Below are positions 1-7,203 of a stretch of 12,460 nt of DNA, piece by piece. Every line of letters begins with the position of its first letter. Position 1 is the stretch's first letter. Made by a program: the position numbers and the translations under genes. Below the pieces are notes generated by a model. The model was not told where the DNA came from. It ran no database searches and saw nothing but the letters and a program-made list of their open reading frames with translations. The stretch is from an uncultured Agathobaculum sp. (GTDB lineage: Bacteria; Bacillota; Clostridia; Oscillospirales; Butyricicoccaceae), in contig CALWJG010000033.1 in NCBI GenBank assembly GCA_944380945.1, positions 1 to 12,460 on the forward strand. The letters are read 5' to 3'.

Positions 1-1922
1 TAGTCGTCCGCCATCAGCAGCGCGCGGATGGACAGGGAGACCTTCTTCTTCTCATCGTTGATGTCGATGATCTTGGCGTCCACCATCTGGCCGACCTCGA
101 GCTCATCCTCGGGCTTGGCGATGCGGTGGTCCGCGATCTGGGAAATATGGATCAGGCCGTCCACGCCCGGAACGATCTCAGCAAATGCGCCGAAGGGCAT
201 GAACTTGAGGATCTTGACGTTCGCGGTGTCGCCCACGCTGTACTTGGACTTGAAGATGTTCCACGGATTGTCCTCCTCGCGCTTGTAGCCAAGGGAGATC
301 TTCTTGTTCTCGCGGTCCAGACCGATGACGAACACCTTGACCTGATCGCCAACGCTGACGACCTCGGACGGGTGCTTGATGCGGCCCCAGGACAGCTCGG
401 AGATGTGGACCATACCGTCCACGCCGCCGATGTCGACGAACGCGCCGTAGGAGGTCAGGCTCTTTACCGTGCCCTCATACTCGTTGCCGACCTCGATGGT
501 GCTCCAGATCTTCTCCGCAGCAGCCTTGCGGGCCTCCTGCTGGATCTGGCGGATCGAGCCGACCACGCGCTTGCGCTGGCGGTTGATCTCGGTGATATAG
601 AAGGACTGCTTGGTCTTGACCAGCTGGCTCATCGGCTGATCCTTCGGCACGCCGGTCTGGCTGGCCGGGATAAAGACGCGCACGCCAAACGCAGTTGCGA
701 CTACGCCGCCGCGGTTCTCCTCGACGATCGTGCCCTCGACAACGGTGTGCTCCTCAAAGGCCTTCTCGATGCTCTCCCAGCCCTTGAGCTGGTCGACGCG
801 CTTCTTGGACAGGGTGATGGTGCCCTCGCCGTCGTTGACGCGCACCACGACCGCCTCGATCTCATCGCCCGGATGGATGTTGGCCGCTGCATCGTAGTTC
901 GGGTCGTCCGACAGCTCGCTCAGCGGGATATACGCAGTGTGCTTGACGCCCAGGTCGACCTGCACGTCGGTCGTGGACACTGCGACAACGGTACCGGTGA
1001 CTTTTTCTCCTGTATTTAAAGTTTTGAAGGACTCCTCCAGCATCGCCGCAAAGTCCTCACCATTTTCAATCTTGGTTTCTTCGCTCATCATGTTACTGAC
1101 CTCCTTAATTATCCATGCCGGTGTCGATGCTCCTGCTGTGATCCCGACGCGCCCATCCCGGCAGAGCTCCTGCGTCGTAAGCTCCGCGGCGTCCTCGATA
1201 TAAAGCACATTGCTGCACAGCGAACGGCTGATCTCGTACAGCCGTTTGGTATTGGAACTTTTCTTGTCGCCGATCACGATCATCTGATCGGACGCACCGG
1301 CAAGCAGACGAGCCTCCTGCTGACGCTCATCCGTCGCTTTACATATTGTATCAAAAATTTTGAGGTTTGTACACCTTTTTTTTATCAAGTTCACAGATTC
1401 ATCCCAAATCGCCCGGTTGACCGTGGTCTGTGCGACCACGGAGACCGGCGAAGCCGCGTGCGCGGGGTCGTCCGCGAACGCCTGCACCTGTCCGGGCCCG
1501 TCCAGCACGACCGAATCGCCGCACCAGCCCTCGATGCCCACGACCTCGGGATGGCCCGCGCTGCCCAAAATGACGACCAGCCGGCCTTTTTGGCTCTCCT
1601 CGTCCGCGATGCGGTGGATTTTCTGCACAAACGGGCAGGTCGCGTCCGCCACCGTGCAGCCTTTTTCCTCGAGCGCCCGGTACACCGCGCGCGGCACGCC
1701 GTGCGCCCGGATGAGCACGCGCGCGCCGTCCGGGATCTCGTCCAGCGTGTGGGCGGTGCGCACGCCGCAGGCCTCCAGCCGCGCGATCTCGTGCGCATTG
1801 TGGATGATCTCGCCATAGGCCCAGATCGTCCCGTCCTCCCCTGCCAGCCGCTCGGCCAGCTCGACCGCGCGGCGCACGCCGAAGCAGAAGCCGGCGGTCT
1901 TTGCTACCGTGACCGTGCTCAT
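1..1922 (-). CDS. ispH: Bifunctional IspH (HMBPP reductase) / ribosomal protein S1 fusion, partial
   Basis: One uninterrupted frame of 640 codons runs from ATG at 1922 off the left edge. Residues 1-277 are IspH, the iron-sulfur enzyme that reduces HMBPP to IPP/DMAPP in the last MEP-pathway step. The three cluster cysteines are visible (C13 in FCFGVRRA, C96 in DATCPF, C194 in FDTIC), with H41, H74 (RAHGVP), HPEV at 124-127, QTTVN and SSNT at 222-225. Residues 278-640 are ribosomal protein S1 with four S1 RNA-binding repeats, at about 305-374, 392-457, 480-548 and 565-633; a short tail is missing. The joint reads ...AWIIKEVSN-MMSEET with no stop. Such fusions are known in Clostridia. The start overlaps the plsC stop (ATGA). 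The S1 half appears to use more uniformly preferred codons than the IspH half. An internal promoter and ribosome binding site (listed separately) suggest S1 is also made alone. Confidence 0.95.
   Translation of the reverse strand, partial: MSTVTVAKTAGFCFGVRRAVELAERLAGEDGTIWAYGEIIHNAHEIARLEACGVRTAHTLDEIPDGARVLIRAHGVPRAVYRALEEKGCTVADATCPFVQKIHRIADEESQKGRLVVILGSAGHPEVVGIEGWCGDSVVLDGPGQVQAFADDPAHAASPVSVVAQTTVNRAIWDESVNLIKKRCTNLKIFDTICKATDERQQEARLLAGASDQMIVIGDKKSSNTKRLYEISRSLCSNVLYIEDAAELTTQELCRDGRVGITAGASTPAWIIKEVSNMMSEETKIENGEDFAAMLEESFKTLNTGEKVTGTVVAVSTTDVQVDLGVKHTAYIPLSELSDDPNYDAAANIHPGDEIEAVVVRVNDGEGTITLSKKRVDQLKGWESIEKAFEEHTVVEGTIVEENRGGVVATAFGVRVFIPASQTGVPKDQPMSQLVKTKQSFYITEINRQRKRVVGSIRQIQQEARKAAAEKIWSTIEVGNEYEGTVKSLTSYGAFVDIGGVDGMVHISELSWGRIKHPSEVVSVGDQVKVFVIGLDRENKKISLGYKREEDNPWNIFKSKYSVGDTANVKILKFMPFGAFAEIVPGVDGLIHISQIADHRIAKPEDELEVGQMVDAKIIDINDEKKKVSLSIRALLMADD
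1091..1106 (-). promoter_or_regulatory. Internal ribosome binding site and in-frame start of the S1 half
   Basis: AAGGAGGT (1106 to 1099) is a perfect anti-16S match. It lies 7 nt before an ATG at 1091 that is in frame with the fusion and is followed by a second ATG at 1088. The codons for IKEV at the IspH end form the Shine-Dalgarno. This would let ribosomes start S1 independently, with M278 of the fusion as its first residue. The match is seen directly; its use is inferred. Confidence 0.75.
1345..1373 (-). promoter_or_regulatory. Candidate internal sigma-A promoter within ispH, reading toward S1
   Basis: Read on the minus strand: -35 TGTACA (1373-1368, 4/6), a 17-nt spacer, then -10 TACAAT (1350-1345, 5/6) preceded by TG-A, which makes an extended -10 (TGATACAAT). 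An A8 tract lies just upstream at 1383-1376. The patch is strikingly AT-rich inside a very GC-rich gene. The predicted start near 1338 gives a leader of about 245 nt before the internal S1 start. The motif is seen; promoter activity is inferred. Confidence 0.55.
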
Positions 1923-2503
1923 AGCCGCTCCTTGAGCGCGTAGATGCGGTGCAGGATGTCGTCCGCGATCACGCCGTAGTCCTTTTCCTTGGGGTCGGGC
2001 TGGAACGGCTCGCCGATAACCACGCGCGCCTTGCAGCGGAAGCCCTTGCCCTCGGTGATGTACATGGGCAGCACGGGCGCGCGGGTCTTGACCGCGAGCA
2101 TGGCGGCGCCCTTTTTGGTCTCGCCCTCGGCCGCGCCGCGGGTGCCCTGCGGGAAGATGATCAGCTTCTGCCCCGCGCGCACGCAGCCCAGCGCGGTCTT
2201 GATGGCCGTGATGTCCGCGCCCTCGCGGTCGATCGGGAACGCGCCGAGCGCCGCGATCAGCCACGAGAACAGCTTGTTCTGGAACAGCTCCTTTTTCGCC
2301 ATCAGGCGCAGGGGCGTGCGGTGTCCGAGCGCGACCGCCGCAAACGGCGGGTCGGACAGCTGCACATGGTTGGGACAGACGACGCAGCCGCCCGCGGGGA
2401 TATTCTCCCGCCCGGTCACCTTATAGCCGAAATAGATGTGGAACGCCAGCGCGACGAACGGCACGGCGATCCACTGGAACCAGCGATGAAATTTAACCTT
2501 CAT
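1919..2503 (-). CDS. plsC: 1-acyl-sn-glycerol-3-phosphate acyltransferase family protein (PlsC)
   Basis: A 194-residue lysophospholipid acyltransferase that would acylate lysophosphatidic acid to phosphatidic acid at the membrane. The PlsC motifs are in order: NHVQLSD (45-51, the NHx4D catalytic motif with H46 and D51), KKELF (70-74), FPIDR (89-93), FPQGTR (117-122) and VLPMYI (144-149). The usual FPEGTR glutamate is glutamine here, a variant I consider compatible with activity. The N-terminal hydrophobic segment (about 9-25) fits membrane association. The length is on the short side but complete. ATG at 2503 lies 11 bp inside the cmk 3' end, with a GAGGG about 8 nt upstream. Its TGA overlaps the ispH ATG, so cmk, plsC and ispH::S1 are probably translationally coupled. 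Confidence 0.92.
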   Translation of the reverse strand: MKVKFHRWFQWIAVPFVALAFHIYFGYKVTGRENIPAGGCVVCPNHVQLSDPPFAAVALGHRTPLRLMAKKELFQNKLFSWLIAALGAFPIDREGADITAIKTALGCVRAGQKLIIFPQGTRGAAEGETKKGAAMLAVKTRAPVLPMYITEGKGFRCKARVVIGEPFQPDPKEKDYGVIADDILHRIYALKERL

Positions 2504-3182
2504 GTTGCAAACCCTCTGTTTTCTCCCGAATGATCCGCAGGACCGCCCCGATGCTCTCCTCGAGCGTCATGTCGCTCGTATCGAGCAGCACGGCGTCCTC
2601 CGCCTGTTTGAGCGGCGCGGTCTGCCGCGTCATGTCCTGCCGGTCGCGCGCGACCACGTCGTGCAGCACGCCCTCGCGCGTCACCTGCTGGCCTTTTTCG
2701 ACAAGCTCCAGATAGCGGCGCTCGGCGCGCTTTTCCGCCGAGGCGGTCAAAAAGATCTTGACCGGCGCGTCCGGCAGGATGACCGTGCCGATGTCGCGCC
2801 CGTCCATCAGGATATTGTCCTTTTTCGCCATGCCGCGCTGGGTGTCCAGCAGGAACTGCCGCACCGCGGGCACGGCCGAGACCATCGAGGCGTAGTGCGC
2901 GATCTCGGGCGTGCGGATGGCGTCCGACACGTCCTCGCCGTCCAGCAGCACATGCTGCACGCCGTCCTGATACGCAAGGCCGACCGTGATGGACGGCAGC
3001 AGGGCGGCGATGGCGTCCGCATCCGCGCCGTCGATGCCCCGGCGGCGCACCGCCAGACCGATCGCGCGGTACATCGCGCCCGTGTCCACATAGGTAAAGC
3101 CCAGCTGCGCTGCGGCCGCGCGTGCGACCGTGGATTTGCCCGCGCCCGAGGGCCCGTCGATCGCGACAGAAATGTATCCCAT
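2493..3182 (-). CDS. cmk: (d)CMP kinase (cytidylate kinase)
   Basis: A 229-residue NMP kinase converting CMP/dCMP to the diphosphates in the cytosol. Visible features are the P-loop GPSGAGKST (about 10-18), DTGAMYRA (about 33-40), the DGRDIGTVI motif and the RDRQDMTR lid region. The length matches bacterial Cmk. The frame stays open upstream to 3311, but the Cmk family begins at MGYISVAIDG. ATG at 3182 has AGGAGG 7 nt ahead and overlaps the previous gene's stop by one base (TAATG). Cmk next to PlsC and IspH–S1 is a recurrent Clostridia arrangement. Confidence 0.96.
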   Translation of the reverse strand: MGYISVAIDGPSGAGKSTVARAAAAQLGFTYVDTGAMYRAIGLAVRRRGIDGADADAIAALLPSITVGLAYQDGVQHVLLDGEDVSDAIRTPEIAHYASMVSAVPAVRQFLLDTQRGMAKKDNILMDGRDIGTVILPDAPVKIFLTASAEKRAERRYLELVEKGQQVTREGVLHDVVARDRQDMTRQTAPLKQAEDAVLLDTSDMTLEESIGAVLRIIREKTEGLQHEG

Positions 3183-4411
3183 TATCCTTCCTCCTGCTGC
3201 GCCGCCGCCCGGCCGGCGAGCCGTCCGGTCGACCACGCGATCTGTAAATTGAAGCCGCCCGTATAGGCGTCCACATCGAGCACCTCGCCCGCAAAGTACA
3301 GGCCGGCGCATTTTTTCGACTCCATCGTCCGCGGGCTGATCTCCTTGACCGCCACGCCGCCCGTGGTGACGATCGCCTCCTCCACCGGCCGCTTGCCCGA
3401 TACGACCACAAGGAAGTGCTTGAGCGTGCGCAGCAGATCGGCCCGCTGGGCCTTCGTGATGCCGTTGACCTTGGCGCGCGGGTCGATGCCCGACAGGTGG
3501 ATGACCTCGGGGATCAGCTTGCGCGGCAGCAGGTCGCCCAGCGCGTTGATAAAGTCGCTGTTTTTGTGTTTGTCAAAATCGCTGAGCAGCCGCTTGTCCA
3601 GCGTTTTTTCGTCCAGCGCGGGCTTGAGGTCGATCTCGATGTGATAGCCCTTGCTGCCGAAGTGCCGCATGTGCGCGGAAGCGGACAGGATGAGCGGCCC
3701 GGACAGGCCGAAGTGCGTGAACAGCATCTCGCCGAAGTCCGACCAGATCTTTTTGTTGTCCTCAAACACGGTCACCTGCACGTTGCGCAGGCTGAGCCCC
3801 ATGAGCGGCGCGCAGCCGCCCGGCGTCACCAGCGGCACAAGCGAGCCGTTCGGCGGCACGATGGTGTGCCCCGCCTGCCGGGCGAAGCGGTAGCCGTCGC
3901 CGGTCGAGCCGGTCTGCGGATAGGACACGCCGCCCGTGGCGACGATCACGCGGTCCGCGGGCAGCAGCCGACCGCCCGCGCGCACGCCGGCCACCCGGCC
4001 GTCCGCCAGCTCGAGCGCCGCGGCGGCCTCGTGTATGATTTTAACACCCGCGTGTTTGACCCAGGTAAAAAGCGCGTCAATAATGTCCGCCGCCCGGTCC
4101 GAAACCGGAAACACGCGGCCTCCCCGCTCGGTCTTGAGCGGCACGCCATGCGCCTCAAAAAACGCCATCACATCCGCCGGGCCGAAGCCGCCCAGCGCGG
4201 AATACAAAAAACGCGGGTTGACCGGCACGTTCTCCAGCACCTGCTGCGTGTCACAGTTGTTGCACACGTTGCAGCGGCCCTTGCCCGTGATGAACAGCTT
4301 GCGGCCGACTTTTTCATTTTTCTCCAGCAGCGTCACATGCGCGCCGGCCTCCGCCGCGGTGCCCGCGGCCATCAGCCCGGCCGCGCCGCCGCCGATCACA
4401 ACGATGTTCAA
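3182..4411 (-). CDS. HI0933/BaiN-like NAD(P)/FAD-dependent oxidoreductase
   Basis: A 409-residue flavoprotein of the HI0933 (YhiN/BaiN-like) family. The N-terminal Rossmann FAD site GGGAAG (7-12) is followed by an acidic residue ending the second strand (LLEK, 28-31). Next come the family signature ITGKGRCN (41-48), an ATGG segment in mid-protein and the C-terminal FAD-contacting region with AGEVLDVDAYTGG. The substrate is unknown; some relatives act in bile-acid dehydroxylation, but that should not be assumed. The start is TTG at 4411, overlapping the rpiR TGA (TTGA), with GGAGG about 10 nt upstream; no in-frame ATG fits the family N-terminus better. Oddity: C47, C50 and C53 form CxxCxxC where I would expect GRCN(V/L)TN. 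Confidence 0.92.
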   Translation of the reverse strand: MNIVVIGGGAAGLMAAGTAAEAGAHVTLLEKNEKVGRKLFITGKGRCNVCNNCDTQQVLENVPVNPRFLYSALGGFGPADVMAFFEAHGVPLKTERGGRVFPVSDRAADIIDALFTWVKHAGVKIIHEAAAALELADGRVAGVRAGGRLLPADRVIVATGGVSYPQTGSTGDGYRFARQAGHTIVPPNGSLVPLVTPGGCAPLMGLSLRNVQVTVFEDNKKIWSDFGEMLFTHFGLSGPLILSASAHMRHFGSKGYHIEIDLKPALDEKTLDKRLLSDFDKHKNSDFINALGDLLPRKLIPEVIHLSGIDPRAKVNGITKAQRADLLRTLKHFLVVVSGKRPVEEAIVTTGGVAVKEISPRTMESKKCAGLYFAGEVLDVDAYTGGFNLQIAWSTGRLAGRAAAQQEEG

Positions 4412-5277
4412 CTGATGTCGTCCTCCGGCTTTTCGTAAACGTCGTATTCCTCCCAGATGCGCTCGAGCTTGTTGAAGGTCTGCTCGATCTCGTCCCGCCG
4501 GCTCATGCCGACCGCGACGATCAGCGCGTTGACCACGCTCAGCGGCGCGACGAGCGAATCGACAAAGCTCGCCATGTCGCTGCGCGCGAGCAGCAAATGG
4601 TCGGCCACGCGCGCCAGCGGCGACAGGTGCGAGTCGGTCAGCGCGATGACGCGCGCGCCGCGGTCGCGGGCGTACTGCATGGCGCTGAGCGTGCGCTTGG
4701 AGTAGCGCGGGAAGGACACGCCGAACAGCACGTCCCCCGGCCCGATGCGCAGCACCTGCTCAAAGATCTCGCTGACGCTGTTGGTGTGCACGAGCGTCAC
4801 GTTTTCAAACAGGAGGTTGAAATAAAACCCAAGAAAACTTGCCAGCGCGCTCGACGAGCGCACGCCGACGATGTAAATGCGGCGGGCGCCGGTCAGCGCG
4901 TCCACCGCGCCCTGGAACGCCTCGCGGTCGATCTCGTCGAGCGTCATGCGGATCATATCCATATCCGCGTGCAGCACGGTCTGCAGCACGTCGCGCCCGC
5001 CCATGCGGTCGCTCGACACCTCCATGCGCTGCACCGAGGTCAGCTTGTTGCGGATCATCTCCTGCAGTGCGCGCTGCAGGTGGGGGTAGCCGTCGTACCC
5101 CAGCTCGGTCGCAAAGCGCACGACCGTGGATTCGCTCACGCCGACCGTCCGCCCCAGGCGGCTCGCGGTCATAAACGCCGCCTTATCGTAATGCTCCAGA
5201 ATAAAACGCGCGATCTGCTTCTGGCCCTTGGAAAAGCCGGGCAGGTCGCTCTGGATCCGGTTGATCAGATCATTCAT
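4408..5277 (-). CDS. MurR/RpiR family transcriptional regulator
   Basis: A 289-residue regulator. Residues 1-77 form the RpiR-type helix-turn-helix, with the recognition region around TVGVSESTVVRFATELGY. Residues about 120-260 are a SIS sugar-phosphate-binding domain (RRIYIVGVRSSSAL... and VLFGVSFPRYSKRT...). Such proteins usually sense phosphosugars or amino-sugar phosphates and control sugar or cell-wall recycling genes. No sugar gene is adjacent here; it sits between rluB and the flavoprotein, so its targets are unclear. The frame is open upstream to 5376. ATG at 5277 was chosen because AGGAGAG lies about 8 nt ahead and the protein then starts at the family N-terminus. A candidate promoter with a palindrome lies directly upstream. 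The 3' end overlaps the next gene by 4 bp. Confidence 0.92.
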   Translation of the reverse strand: MNDLINRIQSDLPGFSKGQKQIARFILEHYDKAAFMTASRLGRTVGVSESTVVRFATELGYDGYPHLQRALQEMIRNKLTSVQRMEVSSDRMGGRDVLQTVLHADMDMIRMTLDEIDREAFQGAVDALTGARRIYIVGVRSSSALASFLGFYFNLLFENVTLVHTNSVSEIFEQVLRIGPGDVLFGVSFPRYSKRTLSAMQYARDRGARVIALTDSHLSPLARVADHLLLARSDMASFVDSLVAPLSVVNALIVAVGMSRRDEIEQTFNKLERIWEEYDVYEKPEDDIS

Positions 5278-5300
5278 GTACCGTCTCTCCTGCATTCCTG

Positions 5301-5337
5301 TTTTACCGCTTCTATTGTAAGCGGTTTGCCGGTAAAA
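5301..5337. promoter_or_regulatory. Nested palindrome over the rpiR promoter, possible operator
   Basis: ACCGCTT (5305-5311) and AAGCGGT (5319-5325) are perfect inverted arms around a 7-nt centre covering the -10. TTTTACCG (5301-5308) and CGGTAAAA (5330-5337) form a second perfect pair, and TGCATT (5291-5296)/AATGCA (5336-5341) a third. No T-tract follows on either strand, so this is not a terminator. Its position suggests an operator, perhaps for the RpiR protein itself (inference). Confidence 0.45.
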
Positions 5338-5342
5338 TGCAA
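5314..5342 (-). promoter_or_regulatory. Candidate sigma-A promoter for rpiR and downstream genes
   Basis: Read on the minus strand: TTGCAT (5342-5337) – 17 nt – TACAAT (5319-5314). The -10 is 5/6 and the -35 is weak (3/6). The predicted start near 5307 leaves about 30 nt to the rpiR ATG. It lies in the only appreciable gap between rluB and rpiR. Confidence 0.5.
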
Positions 5343-5353
5343 GATGTTTTGCA

Positions 5354-6079
5354 TCAATCCTGCAATTTTGCAGCAACGCCTTGCAAATAGGCGACCTCGT
5401 CCGCCGTCAGCTCGCGCCATGCGCCGCTTTTGAGTCCGGGGTCGAGCGGCAGCGTGCCGACCGCCACGCGCTTGAGCCGGCGCACCTCCAGCCCGCACTG
5501 CTCGCACATTTTGCGGATCTGACGGTTGCGCCCCTCGTGGATGGTCAGGCGCAGCTTGGCACTGCCCTCGTCCTGCTCCAAAATGACGACCTTCGCCGGT
5601 CGGATTGCATAACCGTCGATCTCCATGGGCTGCGACAGGCGCGGGATGCGGTCGAGCGCGCCGCGCACGCGCACCTCGTAGGTCTTGTCCACCTCGTGGC
5701 TGGGATGGGTCAGCGCGTTGACCAGCGCGCCGTCGTTTGTGAGCAGCAGCAGGCCCTCGGAGTTGTAGTCCAGCCGGCCGACCGGCACCACGCGCGCGCC
5801 GCAGCCGCGCGTCAGGTCTGCGACCGTTTTGCGGCCGCGCTCGTCCTTCATGGTGGTCACATAGCCGCGCGGCTTGTACAGCATGAGGTATTTCTTCTCC
5901 TCGGACATGCCGACCGGCCGCCCGTCGATCTCGATCGTGTCCCGGCGGGCGTCCGCGCGGTCGCCCAGCGCCGCGGGATGGCCGTTGACCGTCACGCGGC
6001 CGTCCGTGATCCATTTCTCCGCCTCGCGCCGCGAGCACAGCCCGGCCTGCGCGAGGATCTTCTGCAGTCTCTCCTCCAA
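5354..6079 (-). CDS. rluB: RluB/RsuA-family rRNA pseudouridine synthase
   Basis: A 241-residue pseudouridine synthase, likely modifying 23S rRNA at the RluB site. The N-terminal S4 RNA-binding domain (about 1-60) begins ERLQKILAQAGLCSRREAE. The catalytic domain carries VGRLDYNSEGLLLLTNDG, with the family's catalytic aspartate in GRLD, then HEVDKTYEV and GRNRQIRKM. The length is normal. The frame stays open to 6268 inside the upstream gene, but the family N-terminus begins near a TTG at 6079, with AAGGAGA about 10 nt ahead; no suitable ATG exists, so I chose TTG. It starts 25 nt after the carboxypeptidase stop, so they are probably cotranscribed. RluB versus RsuA/RluE cannot be decided for certain by eye. 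Confidence 0.92.
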   Translation of the reverse strand: MEERLQKILAQAGLCSRREAEKWITDGRVTVNGHPAALGDRADARRDTIEIDGRPVGMSEEKKYLMLYKPRGYVTTMKDERGRKTVADLTRGCGARVVPVGRLDYNSEGLLLLTNDGALVNALTHPSHEVDKTYEVRVRGALDRIPRLSQPMEIDGYAIRPAKVVILEQDEGSAKLRLTIHEGRNRQIRKMCEQCGLEVRRLKRVAVGTLPLDPGLKSGAWRELTADEVAYLQGVAAKLQD

Positions 6080-6104
6080 AGTTGTTCTCTCTCCTTGTTC
6101 TATG

Positions 6105-7190
6105 TCAATCCGTACCGAGGATGCGGTCCAGGATGCGCTCAGGCAGGCTTTTCTCCTCGGGCAGCAGCAGCGCCGCGCCGCCGTATACCAGCGCGCCGCG
6201 CGCGAGCACGGCGTCCCCGATGCGGTACTCGATCTGCCCGGCCTGCGCCGACTGCACCACGGGCGCATAGCAGATGCGGTCGCCGTAGCGCACGGTCTCC
6301 AGCTGCTCCCGCTCGCCGGGCAGCAGGCTGGCGGTGACCGCCGTTTGCGCCAGCAGGGGCACGCTGTCCACGTCCCCGCCGAACACGGACACCTCGGCGA
6401 CGCGGCTGCCCGCCTCGCACAGCGTCACGGTCTCGTACTGCGCGAATGCGTCGTCGAGCAGCTGCGTATGGTCGTTCCAGTCATCCGGGTCGTTGAGCGT
6501 GACCGCGATCACCGTGCGGCCGTTCCGCTCGGCGGCCGACACCAGACAGCGCCCTGCGGCGCGGGTGTAGCCGGTCTTGACGCCGATCGCGCCCTCATAC
6601 GAGGTGAGCAGGCGGTTGTGATTGGTCAGCGCGCGGCCGGCCGCCGTATATTCCCGCGTGGACACGATCTGCCGGAACACCGGATCGCGCAGCGCAGCGG
6701 CCGTGATCTGCGCGAGCTCGCGCGCAGTGGTGTAGTGCCCGTCCGCGGGCAGGCCGTTGGGGTTGACGAAGTGGGTATCGGTCAGTCCGAGCGAAGATGC
6801 CTTGTCGTTCATCTTCTGCATGAACGCATCGTAGCCGCCGCACTCGCCCGCAATGGCGACCGCGGCGTCGTTGCCCGAGGACAGCATCAGCCCGTACAGC
6901 GTGTCGCGCAGCGTGAGCGTCTCGCCCGCCTGCAGGTACATGGACGTGCCCTCGACCGCGGCATATTCCGGCTTTACCGTATACGTCCGGTCGAGGCTGC
7001 CCTCGCCCAGCGCCACGAGCGCGGTCATGATCTTGGTGGTCGAGGCCATGGGCAGGCGCTCGTCCGCGTTATGTTCAAACAGGACCGCGCCTGTGTCCGC
7101 GTCCATGACCACCGCGCTGCGCGCGCTCAGCGCGCCCGCCGCCGGTATGCACAGCGCAGCAAACAGCAGCGCGCAGCATAGCTTTTTCAC
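6105..7190 (-). CDS. Serine-type D-Ala-D-Ala carboxypeptidase (peptidase S11, DacF/PBP5-like)
   Basis: A 361-residue exported penicillin-binding protein that trims the terminal D-Ala from peptidoglycan stem peptides. Residues 1-23 are a signal peptide (MKK, a hydrophobic core, then small residues near AGALSA). The three active-site motifs are intact: S50-T-T-K53, S105-G-N107 and K205-T-G207. Residues about 270-361 form the small C-terminal beta domain and end in a possibly amphipathic helix (ERILDRIL); no clear transmembrane anchor is seen. The start is GTG at 7190 with GGAGGG 8 nt upstream. A terminator-like hairpin separates it from gerW and partly overlaps its ribosome binding site. It may act in general wall maturation or in spore cortex formation (DacF-like); the sporulation neighbour makes the latter possible but unproven. 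Confidence 0.93.
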   Translation of the reverse strand: MKKLCCALLFAALCIPAAGALSARSAVVMDADTGAVLFEHNADERLPMASTTKIMTALVALGEGSLDRTYTVKPEYAAVEGTSMYLQAGETLTLRDTLYGLMLSSGNDAAVAIAGECGGYDAFMQKMNDKASSLGLTDTHFVNPNGLPADGHYTTARELAQITAAALRDPVFRQIVSTREYTAAGRALTNHNRLLTSYEGAIGVKTGYTRAAGRCLVSAAERNGRTVIAVTLNDPDDWNDHTQLLDDAFAQYETVTLCEAGSRVAEVSVFGGDVDSVPLLAQTAVTASLLPGEREQLETVRYGDRICYAPVVQSAQAGQIEYRIGDAVLARGALVYGGAALLLPEEKSLPERILDRILGTD

Positions 7191-7203
7191 GTTCGCATCC
7201 CTC

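Noticed and set aside
126..1019. Long open frame on the plus strand (297 codons)
   Set aside because: It lies antisense to the S1 half of the fusion, has no recognisable family and reflects codon bias on the opposite strand.
3416..4438. Plus-strand open frame of 340 codons
   Set aside because: Antisense to the flavoprotein; the composition is Arg/His/Ala-rich, as expected of a GC-rich shadow, with no family match seen.
5360..5373. CTGCAA-TT-TTGCAG inverted repeat as an rluB terminator
   Set aside because: It lies within the rluB coding end, the loop is only 2 nt and no T-tract follows on the minus strand.
5874..7181. Plus-strand open frame of 435 codons
   Set aside because: Antisense to the carboxypeptidase and rluB; it spans two real genes and has a low-complexity Arg/Ala/His composition.
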